A stretch of DNA of 64,000 nucleotides from TMP-86 sp964247385 (GTDB lineage Bacteria > Pseudomonadota > Gammaproteobacteria > Steroidobacterales > Steroidobacteraceae), in assembly GCA_964247385.1 (NCBI GenBank), contig CAXTUB010000001.1, positions 207,999 to 271,998 of the forward strand, in the 5' to 3' direction. Positions within the stretch are counted from its first letter, which is position 1; each line of letters opens with the position of its first letter. Under the pieces are notes generated by a model. It was given only the letters and a program-made list of their open reading frames with translations. It was not told where the DNA came from and ran no database searches. Below, one piece after another: positions 8,658 through 17,504 of this stretch. Made by a program: the position numbers and the translations under genes.

Positions 8658-9368
8658 TTGACTGACGCAGACGCTCGCGCAATTTCGCCGCAGAGCGGGC
8701 ATGCCGCGGTTGCTGCCATCTTGTTCGATCTCGATGGCACGTTGCTCGATACGGCGCCTGACCTCGTGGCCACTCTGAACCGACTGCGCGCACGCGAAAG
8801 CCTGCCGCCGCTTGCGTTGGATTCGCTCCGCGCGCATGCAAGCCATGGCTCGGCACGATTGATCCAAGTCGGATTTGCCGAGCGCTCGCTTGCGGAGCAA
8901 CAAGCCTTGCAGAAGGAATTCCTGCGCGATTATCGTGAGCATCTGAGCGAAGGGACGACGCTTTTCGATGGCATGTCGAGCCTCATCGACGAGATTCGCT
9001 CCTTGGGCTTGCGCACCGGCATCGTCACCAACAAGCCGGGCTGGCTCACGACGCCGCTCTTGCGAGGTTTGCAACTGGATACGACGTTCGATTGTGTGGT
9101 CAGCGGCGACACAGTGGAGTTTTGCAAACCTCACCCGAAGCCCATGCTGCATGCAGCCGAGCTGTTGAAGTTGAGGCCTGCGCAATGTGTCTACTTGGGA
9201 GATGCCGAGCGTGACGTGCAGGCCGCGCAAGCAGCGGGCATGCCGGCGCTGGTCGCGTTATACGGATACCTCGACCCAGCGGAAGACATCCGATCGTGGA
9301 AGGCGGACGGCAACGTGCTGGTGCCGCAGGATGTCATTCCTTGGCTGCGGGCGCATGGCTATTTATGA
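8658..9368 (+). CDS. gph: phosphoglycolate phosphatase (HAD family)
   Basis: This is a 236-residue haloacid-dehalogenase phosphatase that removes phosphate from 2-phosphoglycolate, a by-product of DNA 3'-end repair; UbiG-linked copies are often called Gph or MupP-like. The HAD motifs are present: nucleophile DLDGTLLDT, motif II TNKPG, the lysine in FCKPHPKP, and motif IV GDAERD. A cap domain lies between motifs I and II. Two TTG starts are possible: 8601, inside ubiG with no ribosome site, and 8658, which has GGAGG eight bases upstream at 8645-8649. I chose the latter. The stop overlaps the ATG of rmuC (ATGA). MupP, the MurNAc-6-phosphate phosphatase, is a close homologue and an alternative function. 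Confidence 0.85.
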   Translation: MTDADARAISPQSGHAAVAAILFDLDGTLLDTAPDLVATLNRLRARESLPPLALDSLRAHASHGSARLIQVGFAERSLAEQQALQKEFLRDYREHLSEGTTLFDGMSSLIDEIRSLGLRTGIVTNKPGWLTTPLLRGLQLDTTFDCVVSGDTVEFCKPHPKPMLHAAELLKLRPAQCVYLGDAERDVQAAQAAGMPALVALYGYLDPAEDIRSWKADGNVLVPQDVIPWLRAHGYL

Positions 9369-10621
9369 GCGGCGCCACCGTGCTGGCTGCATTGATCGGG
9401 CTCGCGCTCGGCATCCTGGTGACGCTGGTCGCGCGGATGCGCCGCGAGCACTCCCTACATTTAGAGCTCGCATCGTTGCGTGAGCGGCTGAAGAACGAGA
9501 GCGAGTCGGCCATGGAGCGCGAACGTCACGATGAGCTCGTGCGCCAGTCGCTTCAAGGAACCTTCGGCGAGCTCGCGAGCGATTCCCTGCGGCGAAACAG
9601 CGAGATGTTCCTGCAGGTTGCCGCCGAGCGTCTGGGAAGGCATCAAGCCGAAAGCGTGCAATCCCTGCACGAGCGCGAGACTGCGATATCGAACTTGGTG
9701 CAGCCCATTCGCGAGGCGCTGAGCAAAGCCGAGACGCAGATTGCGGCCATTGAGAAAGACCGCGTGGATGCTTTCGCGACCTTACGCGCGCAGATGGAAT
9801 ATTTGAGCGCGGGGCAGGCGACGCTGTCGAAGGAGACTCGCAACCTGGTGACTGCGCTGCGCCGGCCCGAAGTTCGGGGGCGCTGGGGCGAGCTCACGTT
9901 GCGCCGACTGCTCGAGCTCTCCGGCATGAGCGCACACGTGGATTTCACCGAGCAAGAGGTCGTTGCGACCGCCGCCGGCGTTCTGCGGCCCGATGCCATC
10001 GTGCATCTGCACGATCGGCGCCACATTGCGATTGATGTCAAGACGCCGCTCGATGCCTACCTATGCGCGATGGAGGCGCAGGATGAAAGCGAGCGAGACG
10101 TGCAGATGCGCCGCCATGCGCAAGTGGTGGGCGCACGCGTGCGCGAGCTCGCGGCGAAGAAATATTGGGCGCAGTTCGAGCAGAGCCCCGAATTCGTGGT
10201 GATGTTTCTGCCGGGCGACCAATTCTTGTCGGCCGCCATGCAGCATGGCGTGACTTTGATGGACGAGGCCTTACGGCAAAATGTCATTTTTGCCACGCCC
10301 TCGAGTTTGATCGCCCTCTTGAAGACAGTGGAATACGGTTGGAAGCAGTCCGCACTGGCGGCGAACGCAGACGAGGTGCGCAAGCTCGGCGAAGACGTGT
10401 ACCGGCGGCTTGCGGCGTTCGGCGATCACATGGCCAAGCTCGGTAAATCACTGACGGGCAGCGTCGATTCTTTCAATCGCGCCGTAGGCTCGCTCGAGCA
10501 GAGCGTATTGCCGGCGACGCGCCGCTTTCCTGAGCTGGGCTTGCGAGTTGATCGCACTCTCGAGGTGATCGAGCCCGTGGAGGCGTTGGCGCGAACGCCG
10601 CGAGGCTGTGCCGATTCATGA
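9365..10621 (+). CDS. rmuC: DNA recombination protein RmuC homologue
   Basis: The 418-residue protein has an N-terminal membrane segment (about residues 5-22), a long charged coiled-coil (about 30-165) and the conserved RmuC nuclease-like core with VRGRWGELTLRRLLE, RPDAIVHL and IDVKTPLDAY. RmuC limits rearrangements at inverted repeats and is predicted to be a PD-(D/E)XK-type endonuclease. The frame is open upstream into gph, but ATG 9365 overlaps the gph stop as ATGA and gives the membrane-anchored start usual in the family. Its own TGA overlaps the ATG of the following short-chain dehydrogenase. Confidence 0.93.
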   Translation: MSGATVLAALIGLALGILVTLVARMRREHSLHLELASLRERLKNESESAMERERHDELVRQSLQGTFGELASDSLRRNSEMFLQVAAERLGRHQAESVQSLHERETAISNLVQPIREALSKAETQIAAIEKDRVDAFATLRAQMEYLSAGQATLSKETRNLVTALRRPEVRGRWGELTLRRLLELSGMSAHVDFTEQEVVATAAGVLRPDAIVHLHDRRHIAIDVKTPLDAYLCAMEAQDESERDVQMRRHAQVVGARVRELAAKKYWAQFEQSPEFVVMFLPGDQFLSAAMQHGVTLMDEALRQNVIFATPSSLIALLKTVEYGWKQSALAANADEVRKLGEDVYRRLAAFGDHMAKLGKSLTGSVDSFNRAVGSLEQSVLPATRRFPELGLRVDRTLEVIEPVEALARTPRGCADS

Positions 10622-11367
10622 ATGATCCGCGCAAATATGAGCCGCCGCCGCAGTTGCTGGCGGGGCGCAGCGTGCTGATCACCGGCGCCAGCAGCGGCCT
10701 CGGGCGCGCGTTGTCGCTCGCAGCCGCCGGCGCAGGCGCCCATGTCATTCTTTGTGCGCGCAATACGCGCCGGCTCGAAGCGCTTTACGATGAGATCGTC
10801 GCCGCAAAAAATCCTGAGCCCACGCTCGCCACGTTCGATTTCGCGACCGCGGATGCGCAGGCGTACGATGGCCTTGCCGCACAGGTCGCCGCGCAATTTG
10901 GCGCGCTCGACGGTTTGGTGCATTGCGCAGCGCTGCTCGGCGACCGCACACCCCTCGAGCAGTACGACGTGCCCACGTGGTGCAAGACCTTGCACGTGGA
11001 CCTTACCGCGCCTTTCATCCTGACTCAGGTGCTCGCGCCCGCCCTGAAACGCGCGGTGGATGGGTCAGTTGTTTTTGTCAGCAGCAGCGTTGCACGCACG
11101 CCCAAAGCATACTGGGGCGCATACAGCGTCGCGAAGGCCGGTCTCGAGGCCCTGGCGGCCATGCTGGCCATCGAGTGGGAGACTTACGCGAATTTGCGGG
11201 TCAACACCGTCAACCCCGGCGCCTTGCGCACTCCCATGCGCGCGGCGGCGTATCCCGCCGAGCGCCCCGAGTCGGTGCTTTCGCCGGCCCTGGTATGCCC
11301 ACTGTTCCTGTATCTATTGGGTGCGGACAGCCGGGGCATCAGCGGCCAGTTTTTCGCCGCGCAGTAG
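10618..11367 (+). CDS. short-chain dehydrogenase/reductase, YciK-like
   Basis: This 249-residue Rossmann oxidoreductase has the classical SDR features: nucleotide-binding TGASSGLG near residue 25, a Cys-Ala-Ala strand where NNAG is usual (VHCAALLG), a catalytic Ser in VSSSVAR and YSVAK as the catalytic Tyr-Lys pair. Overall it resembles E. coli YciK, which lies in the same kind of neighbourhood, but its substrate is unknown. It is the last gene of the ubiG operon. Its 3' end overlaps the convergent rluB-like gene by 29 bp, leaving no room for a terminator between them. Confidence 0.85.
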   Translation: MNDPRKYEPPPQLLAGRSVLITGASSGLGRALSLAAAGAGAHVILCARNTRRLEALYDEIVAAKNPEPTLATFDFATADAQAYDGLAAQVAAQFGALDGLVHCAALLGDRTPLEQYDVPTWCKTLHVDLTAPFILTQVLAPALKRAVDGSVVFVSSSVARTPKAYWGAYSVAKAGLEALAAMLAIEWETYANLRVNTVNPGALRTPMRAAAYPAERPESVLSPALVCPLFLYLLGADSRGISGQFFAAQ

Positions 11368-12157
11368 GCCTTCGAGCGCGCCGCGCCGCGCTCGGCTGTT
11401 CTTCATCCGGCTCTGAGGCGAGCGAGCGTAATAACTGACTCCGCTCGCTTGCGCTCACCACGCGCACGCGTCCACGCGGCAATTCGCGCCCGAGCTTCAA
11501 CGGCCCCAAGCCGATGCGCATGAGACGGCCGACCATGACGCCGCGTGCCGCCAGCCAATGCCGCAACAGCGCCGGCCGCGTGTCGCGCGCGATGCATTGC
11601 AGCCAATGATTCGACGCACCGCCCGTTCGCAAACTCGCGGCCACGATATGCAATCTCCCGGACTCGATTTCGCGCGCGGTCAAGAGCTCGGCAACGAGGG
11701 CTTCATCGAGGGGACCGCGAGCCCTCATCATGAATTCGATGTCAATCATAAAAGCCCGGCGTGCGATGCGTTGCGCCAATGCGCCGTCCGCGCACAAGAG
11801 CTCGAGTCCGCCATCAACCGGTGGTAAGGGCAGCACGGGTACCCATCGCCTCGACCGCGACTTGATGCCATGCTCGCGCGCATGCCTCATGACCGACTCG
11901 ATGTCGAGAGGCGTACCCGGCGAGCGATGCAACAGGACGAGCTCCGCCGCGGCCGACGCATCCGTTTTGAATCGAACCGTGCGGCCATCCAATGTGATGC
12001 GATCGCGGTGGTCTACCTTGGCGCCTGGAAGCGGCGCGGCGCCATTCACGAGCACACGTCCCGCAGCGATCCACCGCTCGATGTCGCGGCGCGAGCCGAG
12101 ACCCGCCAAGGCTAAAAATTTTTGGATGCGCTCCGGCACGACGATGCGGAAATTCAA
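11339..12157 (-). CDS. RluB/RsuA-family pseudouridine synthase homologue lacking the catalytic motif
   Basis: The 272-residue protein has an N-terminal S4 RNA-binding domain (RIQKFLALAGLGSRRDIERW) and then a region collinear with RluB, including the C-terminal GGASNHWL and VGRLMRIGLGPLKL blocks. The normally invariant catalytic GRLD motif is replaced: in an ungapped match from R104-W105 to D124-G125 the four residues are LPLP (109-112), with proline at the catalytic aspartate position. The KPxG element is also lost (HRSPG), as is the NREVRR block (DTRPALLR). The C-terminus is Arg-rich. It lies 30 bp after scpB, where an active rluB sits in most gammaproteobacteria. It may therefore have become an RNA-binding protein without synthase activity; this is an inference. 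Confidence 0.8.
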   Translation of the reverse strand: MNFRIVVPERIQKFLALAGLGSRRDIERWIAAGRVLVNGAAPLPGAKVDHRDRITLDGRTVRFKTDASAAAELVLLHRSPGTPLDIESVMRHAREHGIKSRSRRWVPVLPLPPVDGGLELLCADGALAQRIARRAFMIDIEFMMRARGPLDEALVAELLTAREIESGRLHIVAASLRTGGASNHWLQCIARDTRPALLRHWLAARGVMVGRLMRIGLGPLKLGRELPRGRVRVVSASERSQLLRSLASEPDEEQPSAARRARRPTARRKTGR

Positions 12158-12187
12158 TTCGGCGCGGCTGCATGCCGCTTGCCGAAA

Positions 12188-12928
12188 TCAGCGGTCCGCG
12201 ACCGCCGCTGCAGCCAAGGCGTGCGACTCCACTCCACCCCGCTCGGTGTCATCCGTGTAGCCGGCGCGCGCCGAACCGGCCGAGTCGTCGTCGGCCGCTT
12301 CTGAAGCCAGGGCCTGTGCGGACACGGTCACGTCACCGGAGCCGGCCGGTCCGTCCACCATCGGCGCTTCTCCCGGCAAAGTGAGCTGCGTGCGCAGATG
12401 CTCCATTTCTTTCAACTGCGAAAGGGCGGGCAGCTCCTCGAGTTGTTTCAGGCTGAAGTAGTTCAAGAATTCTTGCGTAGTGCCCAGGAGCTCGGGCCGG
12501 CCGGGCACGTCTCGATGGCCCACGATTCGGATCCAGTTCCGCTCGAGCAGCATCTTGATGATATTGGGATTGACAGCCACTCCGCGGATCGATTCGATTT
12601 CGCCGCGCGTGATGGGTTGACGATAAGCAACCAAGGCAAGCGTCTCGAGCAACGCGCGCGAATAGCGCACCGGCCGCTCTTGCCAAAGCTTGGATACCGG
12701 CTCGGCAACGTCCGAACGAATCTGCACCCGAAAGCCCCCGGCTACTTCCTTCAGCTCGATGCCGCGACCTTGATAGTCCGACTCGAGCGCGCTCAGAGCC
12801 TGGCGAATGTCGCGCGGCTGCGGCGCCTCGCTTCCGGAGAACAGCGCGGCGAGCTCCGGCACGGCGAGCGGGCGTCCGGCGGCGAGCAACGCCGCTTCGA
12901 TGACATTTTTCACCTGAGCATCGTTCAT
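12188..12928 (-). CDS. scpB: segregation and condensation protein B
   Basis: ScpB is the paired winged-helix (kite) subunit of the SMC-ScpAB condensin, acting in chromosome segregation. The 246-residue product begins MNDAQVKNVIEAALLAAGRP and contains the conserved core LETLALVAYRQPITRGEIE and GRPELLGTT, then an acidic tail of about 60 residues without recognisable structure. The frame is open to 13315, across scpA, but the start is fixed by AAGGAG seven bases before ATG 12928. It follows scpA by 11 bp. The partner gene smc lies about 8 kb away on the same strand. Confidence 0.95.
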   Translation of the reverse strand: MNDAQVKNVIEAALLAAGRPLAVPELAALFSGSEAPQPRDIRQALSALESDYQGRGIELKEVAGGFRVQIRSDVAEPVSKLWQERPVRYSRALLETLALVAYRQPITRGEIESIRGVAVNPNIIKMLLERNWIRIVGHRDVPGRPELLGTTQEFLNYFSLKQLEELPALSQLKEMEHLRTQLTLPGEAPMVDGPAGSGDVTVSAQALASEAADDDSAGSARAGYTDDTERGGVESHALAAAAVADR

Positions 12929-12939
12929 GAGATCTCCTT

Positions 12940-13791
12940 TCAGTTCGACACCAGCGTGAGGCGGCGCTCGGTGTGCTTTCGTACGTGAAGCGGCGCAAAG
13001 CTCTCGGCCTGCGCCACATCGATGAGCTCCTCGCGCAGCAACTCGAGAATGGCCACGAACGTCACCGTCAGGCCGCGGCGCCCTTCGACGGGCTTGAATA
13101 ACCGCGTGAATTCCACGAACTCCCCGGATTCCAAGATCGAAAGCACCTCGCTCATACGCTGGCGCACCGACAGCGGCTCGCGCTGGACATGATGATGCGC
13201 GAACATATCGCTGCGCACGAGCACGTCCTGAAACGCCGACAGCATGTCCTGCAGTGCGACTTTCGGAAGCAGCCGCACGACTTTTCTGTCCACCAGCTCG
13301 GCCGTCGCGATCCAATAATCCCGCTCGGGACGCGGTAATTGATCGATACTCTCGGCAGCGCGCTTGAAGCGCTCGTATTCCTGCAAGCGCCTCACGAGCT
13401 CGGCACGTGGGTCGCCCTCTTCGACTTCGCTCACCGCCGGCCGCGGCAAGAGCATGCGCGACTTGATCTCGGCAAGCGTCGCGGCCATCAACAAGTACTC
13501 GCCGGCCAACTCAAGCTGAAGGTCCTGCATGAGCTCGATGTACTGCATGTACTGACGCGTGATCTCGACGAGCGGTATGTCCAGGATATCCAGATTCTGC
13601 CGACGGATGAGATACAGCAGCATGTCCAACGGGCCTTCGAACGCCTCGAGGAAAACTTCCATGGCTTGCGGCGGGATGTAGAGATCTCGCGGCAAGTCAA
13701 TGATGGGCCGGCCTTCGATGAACGCAAAGGGCACTTGCTCGGGTGCCGCATCGCGGTTCGGTGTTGCGCTCGAGACGTGCGGCGATCTCAT
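12940..13791 (-). CDS. scpA: segregation and condensation protein A
   Basis: ScpA is the kleisin that bridges the SMC heads. The 283-residue protein has the kleisin N-terminal block FEGPLDMLLYLIRRQNLDI, the ITRQYMQYIE helix and EYLLMAATLAEIKSRMLLP, then a C-terminal winged-helix region (about 195-275). ATG 13791 overlaps the trpS TGA (ATGA) and precedes a short, proline-rich leader. The longer upstream frame is Arg/His-rich noise from trpS. The order trpS-scpA-scpB is common in gammaproteobacteria. Confidence 0.95.
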   Translation of the reverse strand: MRSPHVSSATPNRDAAPEQVPFAFIEGRPIIDLPRDLYIPPQAMEVFLEAFEGPLDMLLYLIRRQNLDILDIPLVEITRQYMQYIELMQDLQLELAGEYLLMAATLAEIKSRMLLPRPAVSEVEEGDPRAELVRRLQEYERFKRAAESIDQLPRPERDYWIATAELVDRKVVRLLPKVALQDMLSAFQDVLVRSDMFAHHHVQREPLSVRQRMSEVLSILESGEFVEFTRLFKPVEGRRGLTVTFVAILELLREELIDVAQAESFAPLHVRKHTERRLTLVSN

Positions 13792-15002
13792 CGGGAATTG
13801 ATCGCCATGGCTTGCCGCACCGCCTCCATGGTGTCGCGCGCGGCGATGCGCGCCTTGTCGCATCCTTCCGCGATGATTCCACGCACGAGCTCGCGATTCT
13901 CCTCGAATTCCTGCGCGCGCTGGCGAATGCCGCGGATCTCTTCGACGATCGAATCGATGAGCGGCTGCTTGCAATCGAGGCAGCCGATGCCGGCGGAACG
14001 GCAGCCCGCGGCCGCCCATTCGCGCGTCTCCTCGCTCGAATAAATCCGGTGCAAATCGAACACGGGGCACTTGTCTGGATCGCCTGGATCGGTGCGCCGC
14101 ACTCGCGCAGGGTCGGTCTGCATGCCCCGCAGTTTCTTCGCCACGCTGTCGGGGTCTTCTCGCAATCCAATGGTGTTTGCATACGACTTCGACATTTTGC
14201 GGCCGTCGAGACCCGGCACCTTAGGGGTCGCCGTCAACAATACGTCAGGCTCGGGAAGTATCGAGATGTGCCCTCCCTCGAGATTGCCGAGCAGCCGGTC
14301 GCGATCAGCCACGGTGAGCCGGCTATTGGCTTGCACCAGCGCGCGGGCGCGCTCCAGAGATTCGGCCGCGCCCTGTTCCTGGTATTGCTTGCGCAGGTTT
14401 CGATACAACGTCGCATTGCGCGCACCCAGGCTCTTGATGGCGCGCTCCACTTTGCTCTCGAAGTCGGGTTCCTTGCCGTAGAGATGATTGAACCGCCGCG
14501 CGACCTCGCGCGTGAATTCAACGTGCGCCACTTGGTCTTCTCCAACCGGCACCCACTGCGGACGATAGGCAAGAATGTCGGCTGCCTGCAAGAGTGGGTA
14601 GCCGAGAAAGCCGTAAGTTGCCAAATCCTTGTCCGCCAATTGCGCCTGCTGATCCTTGTACGTCGGCACGCGCTCGAGCCAGCCGAGCGGCGTGATCATG
14701 GACAAAAGCACGTGCAGCTCGGCATGCTCGGGCACGCGAGACTGGATGAATAGGGTGGCCGCCGCAGGATTCAGCCCCGCGGCAAGCCAGTCGATGAGCA
14801 TGGCCCGGATGTTTTCCTCGATGTTCGAGGTGTCCTCGTAGCCGGTAGTCAACGCATGCCAATCTGCGACGAAGAAAAAGCACTCGTACTGGTATTGCAG
14901 CTCGATCCAGTTCTTGAGAGCGCCGTGATAGTTGCCGAGGTGAAGCGCGCCGGTGGGACGCATTCCTGACACGACGCGCCCGCTTTGCGCAGCGGGCATC
15001 AT
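13788..15002 (-). CDS. trpS: tryptophanyl-tRNA synthetase
   Basis: This class I aminoacyl-tRNA synthetase charges tRNA-Trp. The HIGH-like motif is TGALHLGNYHGA (residues about 17-28) and the KMSKS motif is in GRKMSKSYANTI. At 404 residues it is longer than the 334-residue E. coli enzyme, resembling the longer TrpRS form found in many proteobacteria; the extra length is mainly in the C-terminal half. The start is ATG 15002 (a second ATG follows immediately). It is the first gene of the trpS-scpA-scpB-rluB-like run. Confidence 0.96.
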   Translation of the reverse strand: MMPAAQSGRVVSGMRPTGALHLGNYHGALKNWIELQYQYECFFFVADWHALTTGYEDTSNIEENIRAMLIDWLAAGLNPAAATLFIQSRVPEHAELHVLLSMITPLGWLERVPTYKDQQAQLADKDLATYGFLGYPLLQAADILAYRPQWVPVGEDQVAHVEFTREVARRFNHLYGKEPDFESKVERAIKSLGARNATLYRNLRKQYQEQGAAESLERARALVQANSRLTVADRDRLLGNLEGGHISILPEPDVLLTATPKVPGLDGRKMSKSYANTIGLREDPDSVAKKLRGMQTDPARVRRTDPGDPDKCPVFDLHRIYSSEETREWAAAGCRSAGIGCLDCKQPLIDSIVEEIRGIRQRAQEFEENRELVRGIIAEGCDKARIAARDTMEAVRQAMAINSR

Positions 15003-15116
15003 GGCGCTGGGATAGAGGACACTGCGAGACGGCTGGGCAGAGCAAAAATTCTAACGCGCACGGCGACTGGCATTATACAGACGCGATCCGATCACGTGAT
15101 GCACACCGCCACGCGT

Positions 15117-15764
15117 TCAGCCCGCAGCGCTGGCGGCAGAGCGCGTCGCAAATGCAGCCGCATCGCCGCGTCCCTGGCGCGCGATCACCACGCTGCCCTG
15201 CGCCAGATCGAGTACGGTCGTGGGCTCGAGCCCGCAGTTGCCTCCATCCAGCACGAGATCGACACGCGCTTGCAAGCGCTCATCGATCGCCCGCGCATCC
15301 GTCATGGGCAGCTCATCGCCGGGCAACAGCAAGGTGGAGCTCATGATGGGCTCGTGAAGCTCGTCGAGCAGAGCCAGCGCCACCTTATGATCCGGAATAC
15401 GCAATCCAATGGTCCCCCGTCGCTCGTGCTTGAGACGCCGCGGCGTCTCGCGTGTGGCTTTGAGAATGAAAGTAAACGGACCTGGGGTGTGGGCGCGCAG
15501 CAGCCGGTACTGCCAGTTGTCGAGTTGCGCATACTTCGACACTTCGGATAAGTCGCGGCAGACCAAGGTGAAATGATGATGCCGGTCGGCCTCGCGGATC
15601 GCGCGGATGCGCTCGAGGGAATTCTTGTCGCCGATATGGCAGCCGAGCGCGTAGCACGAATCGGTGGGATACACGATCACACCGCCGTCGCGCAACACCG
15701 CGGCGGCTTGCCTGATGAAGCGCCGCTGCGGCGAGATCGGGTGGAGCTGCAAATAGACGGCCAT
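15117..15764 (-). CDS. yciO: YrdC/Sua5-domain protein, YciO type
   Basis: The 215-residue protein is a YrdC-fold protein collinear with E. coli YciO. Key blocks are GGVIVYPTDSCYALGC (nucleotide-binding cleft), HHFTLVCRDLSE, TPGPFTFILKA, RRGTIGLRIPDH and the ending VDLVLDGGNCG with PTTVLDL. The family includes L-threonylcarbamoyladenylate synthases (TsaC/Sua5), used for t6A in tRNA, but YciO itself is a paralogue whose activity is weaker or different. It starts at ATG 15764, divergent from yciB with only 22 bp between start codons, so the two promoters must overlap the neighbouring coding regions. Confidence 0.88.
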   Translation of the reverse strand: MAVYLQLHPISPQRRFIRQAAAVLRDGGVIVYPTDSCYALGCHIGDKNSLERIRAIREADRHHHFTLVCRDLSEVSKYAQLDNWQYRLLRAHTPGPFTFILKATRETPRRLKHERRGTIGLRIPDHKVALALLDELHEPIMSSTLLLPGDELPMTDARAIDERLQARVDLVLDGGNCGLEPTTVLDLAQGSVVIARQGRGDAAAFATRSAASAAG

Positions 15765-15786
15765 GCGCGTGAGCTATGATAACCGC

Positions 15787-16356
15787 ATGAATATTGCGTT
15801 CGAATTGGCGCCGTTGGCGGCATTCCTGGCCGCGTACTTCGCCGGCGGCATCTATTGGGCGACGGGGTCGTTGATGCTGGTCACCGTCGCGGTAGCCGTG
15901 GTGCACCGTTTGCGCCACGGGAGCTTCAAGAAGCAGCACGTCGTGACTGCGGTGGTGGTGCTCGCGCTCGGCGGCGCCACGCTCGTGCTCAAGGACAAGC
16001 GGTTCATCCAGTTGAAGCCCACGGTCTTATTCGCGGCCTTCGCGCTGGCGCTCGCATTGAGCGCCGTTGCCGCGAGAAAAACATTGCTGCAGCGGATTTT
16101 CGAGGCCATCGCACCCGACACGTTCGATTTGCCTCGCGCCACTTGGCAGACCCTCAACGGCGTATGGATCGCATGGTTCACTGCGGCCGCGGCCGCGAAC
16201 TGGTACGTGGCGCAGAACTTCTCGGAAAATTTTTGGGTTCAATTTCACACCTACGGGCTGGGCGTGGCGAACATCGTCTTCATGTTGCCGCAGATCTTTT
16301 GGATCGCCGCCAAGAATCGCCGTGCCGAGCCGGCATCGAACGTCAAGTCTCCATGA
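15787..16356 (+). CDS. yciB: inner-membrane septation protein A family (YciB/IspZ)
   Basis: This 189-residue membrane protein has about five hydrophobic helices and the family motif region (NFSENFWVQFHTYGL) near the end. YciB is needed for normal septation and envelope integrity in enterobacteria and interacts with the elongation and division machinery. An upstream in-frame start at 15763 would add eight residues overlapping yciO; ATG 15787 fits the family N-terminus (MNIAFELAPLAAFLAAYF). The stop overlaps the bolA start as ATGA. The yciB-bolA-PPIase cluster is typical of Xanthomonas-like gammaproteobacteria. Confidence 0.9.
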   Translation: MNIAFELAPLAAFLAAYFAGGIYWATGSLMLVTVAVAVVHRLRHGSFKKQHVVTAVVVLALGGATLVLKDKRFIQLKPTVLFAAFALALALSAVAARKTLLQRIFEAIAPDTFDLPRATWQTLNGVWIAWFTAAAAANWYVAQNFSENFWVQFHTYGLGVANIVFMLPQIFWIAAKNRRAEPASNVKSP

Positions 16357-16631
16357 CCAGCCGACGCGTCGCTTCGCTGCAGCAGCGCCTCAATGACGCA
16401 TTCACGCCGCTTGCATTGCGCGTCGAAGACGAAAGCGCGCTGCATCGAGGACACGCGGGAGCGGCTGACGGACGCGGGCATTTTCGCATCTATCTCGTTG
16501 CCGAGCAGTTTGTCGGCATGGCGCGGCTCGCGCGTCATCGCGCGGTCTTCGAAGCGCTCGGTGCGCTCATGCAGACCGACGTGCATGCGCTTTCCATCGA
16601 CGCGCGTGCGCCCGACGAGGCTTCCAGCTAG
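16353..16631 (+). CDS. BolA family protein
   Basis: This is a 92-residue protein of the BolA fold. Family features are the central GHFRIYLVAEQFVGMARLARHR block, matching the BolA Ghx-Hf-v-v-s-f-G-R-h pattern, and the terminal V-H-A-L-S-I strand. BolA proteins pair with monothiol glutaredoxins in iron-sulfur handling and in some cases act in transcription. The ATG overlaps the yciB stop (ATGA), which fixes the start. It lies in a different frame from the long open frame around it, so it is easy to miss. Confidence 0.88.
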   Translation: MTSRRVASLQQRLNDAFTPLALRVEDESALHRGHAGAADGRGHFRIYLVAEQFVGMARLARHRAVFEALGALMQTDVHALSIDARAPDEASS

Positions 16632-16661
16632 ACTTCAGTTTCGTGTGTGTGAGAGGTCGTG

Positions 16662-17504
16662 ATGCACTTTGATCGTTTGCGCAGCGCCGTTGCGCTCAGT
16701 TTGCTGACTATTGCCGCGTGCCAGAAGACATCGCAAGTTCCGCCGCCAGCCACGCGCGCGGTGGGCGCGAAAGACGCTGCGGGCGCGGTCGCCGTGGTCG
16801 ATGGCGCGCCGATTGGCCGGGAGATTTACGATTTCTACACGCGCTCGATTGCAGACCGGAAAGCCGCGGAGCTGACCAGCGAGCAGAAATCGCAGATTCT
16901 CGATGAGCTCATCAACACGCAACTCGTCGCCAATCAAGCGGTCAAGGATGGCGTCGACAAGTTGCCTGAAACCGTTGCGCAGCTCGAAGTCGCGCGGCTC
17001 CGTTTGTTGGCGGACGACGAGGCGCGCAAATATCTCAAAGGTAAAGAGCCGACGGATGCGGAGCTGCATGCCGAATATGACCAAGCGGTGGCTTCGTTGG
17101 ACAAGACTGAATATCACGCGCGCCACATTCTCGTCGCCGACAAGGCTCTTGCCGATCGCCTGACCGCTCAATTGAATCACGGAGCCAAATTCGAAGCGCT
17201 GGCCAAGGCCAACTCCATGGATCCATCGAAAGAACAGGGCGGCGAGCTGCCTTGGTTCACGGCGAATAAGATGGTCAAGCCATTCTCGGATGCAGTGAAA
17301 ACGTTGAAAAAGGGGCAAGTCACCGCGGCGCCGGTGCAGACTCAATACGGCTGGCACATCATCAAGCTCGAAGACATCCGCGAGGCGGCACCGCCGGGGT
17401 TCGATCGTGTGAAGGATCAGCTCTCCAACCGCATCATGCAGAAGAAGCTGCAGGCTTATGTCGAAAGTCTCAGGAAGACGGCGAAGATCGAGAAGAAGAT
17501 TTGA
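16662..17504 (+). CDS. parvulin-type peptidylprolyl isomerase, predicted lipoprotein
   Basis: The 280-residue product has a short signal peptide ending in a lipobox-like LLTIAAC (Cys about residue 20), so it is probably anchored in the outer membrane or facing the periplasm. A SurA/PpiC-like N-terminal helical region (about 45-135) is followed by a PpiC rotamase domain (about 145-245) with YHARHILVADKALAD, GGELPWF and TQYGWHIIKLED. Such proteins fold exported proteins. GAGAGG at 16651-16656 precedes ATG 16662; the overlapping GTG at 16659 is the alternative. The 3' end overlaps convergent ligA by 35 bp. Confidence 0.9.
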   Translation: MHFDRLRSAVALSLLTIAACQKTSQVPPPATRAVGAKDAAGAVAVVDGAPIGREIYDFYTRSIADRKAAELTSEQKSQILDELINTQLVANQAVKDGVDKLPETVAQLEVARLRLLADDEARKYLKGKEPTDAELHAEYDQAVASLDKTEYHARHILVADKALADRLTAQLNHGAKFEALAKANSMDPSKEQGGELPWFTANKMVKPFSDAVKTLKKGQVTAAPVQTQYGWHIIKLEDIREAAPPGFDRVKDQLSNRIMQKKLQAYVESLRKTAKIEKKI

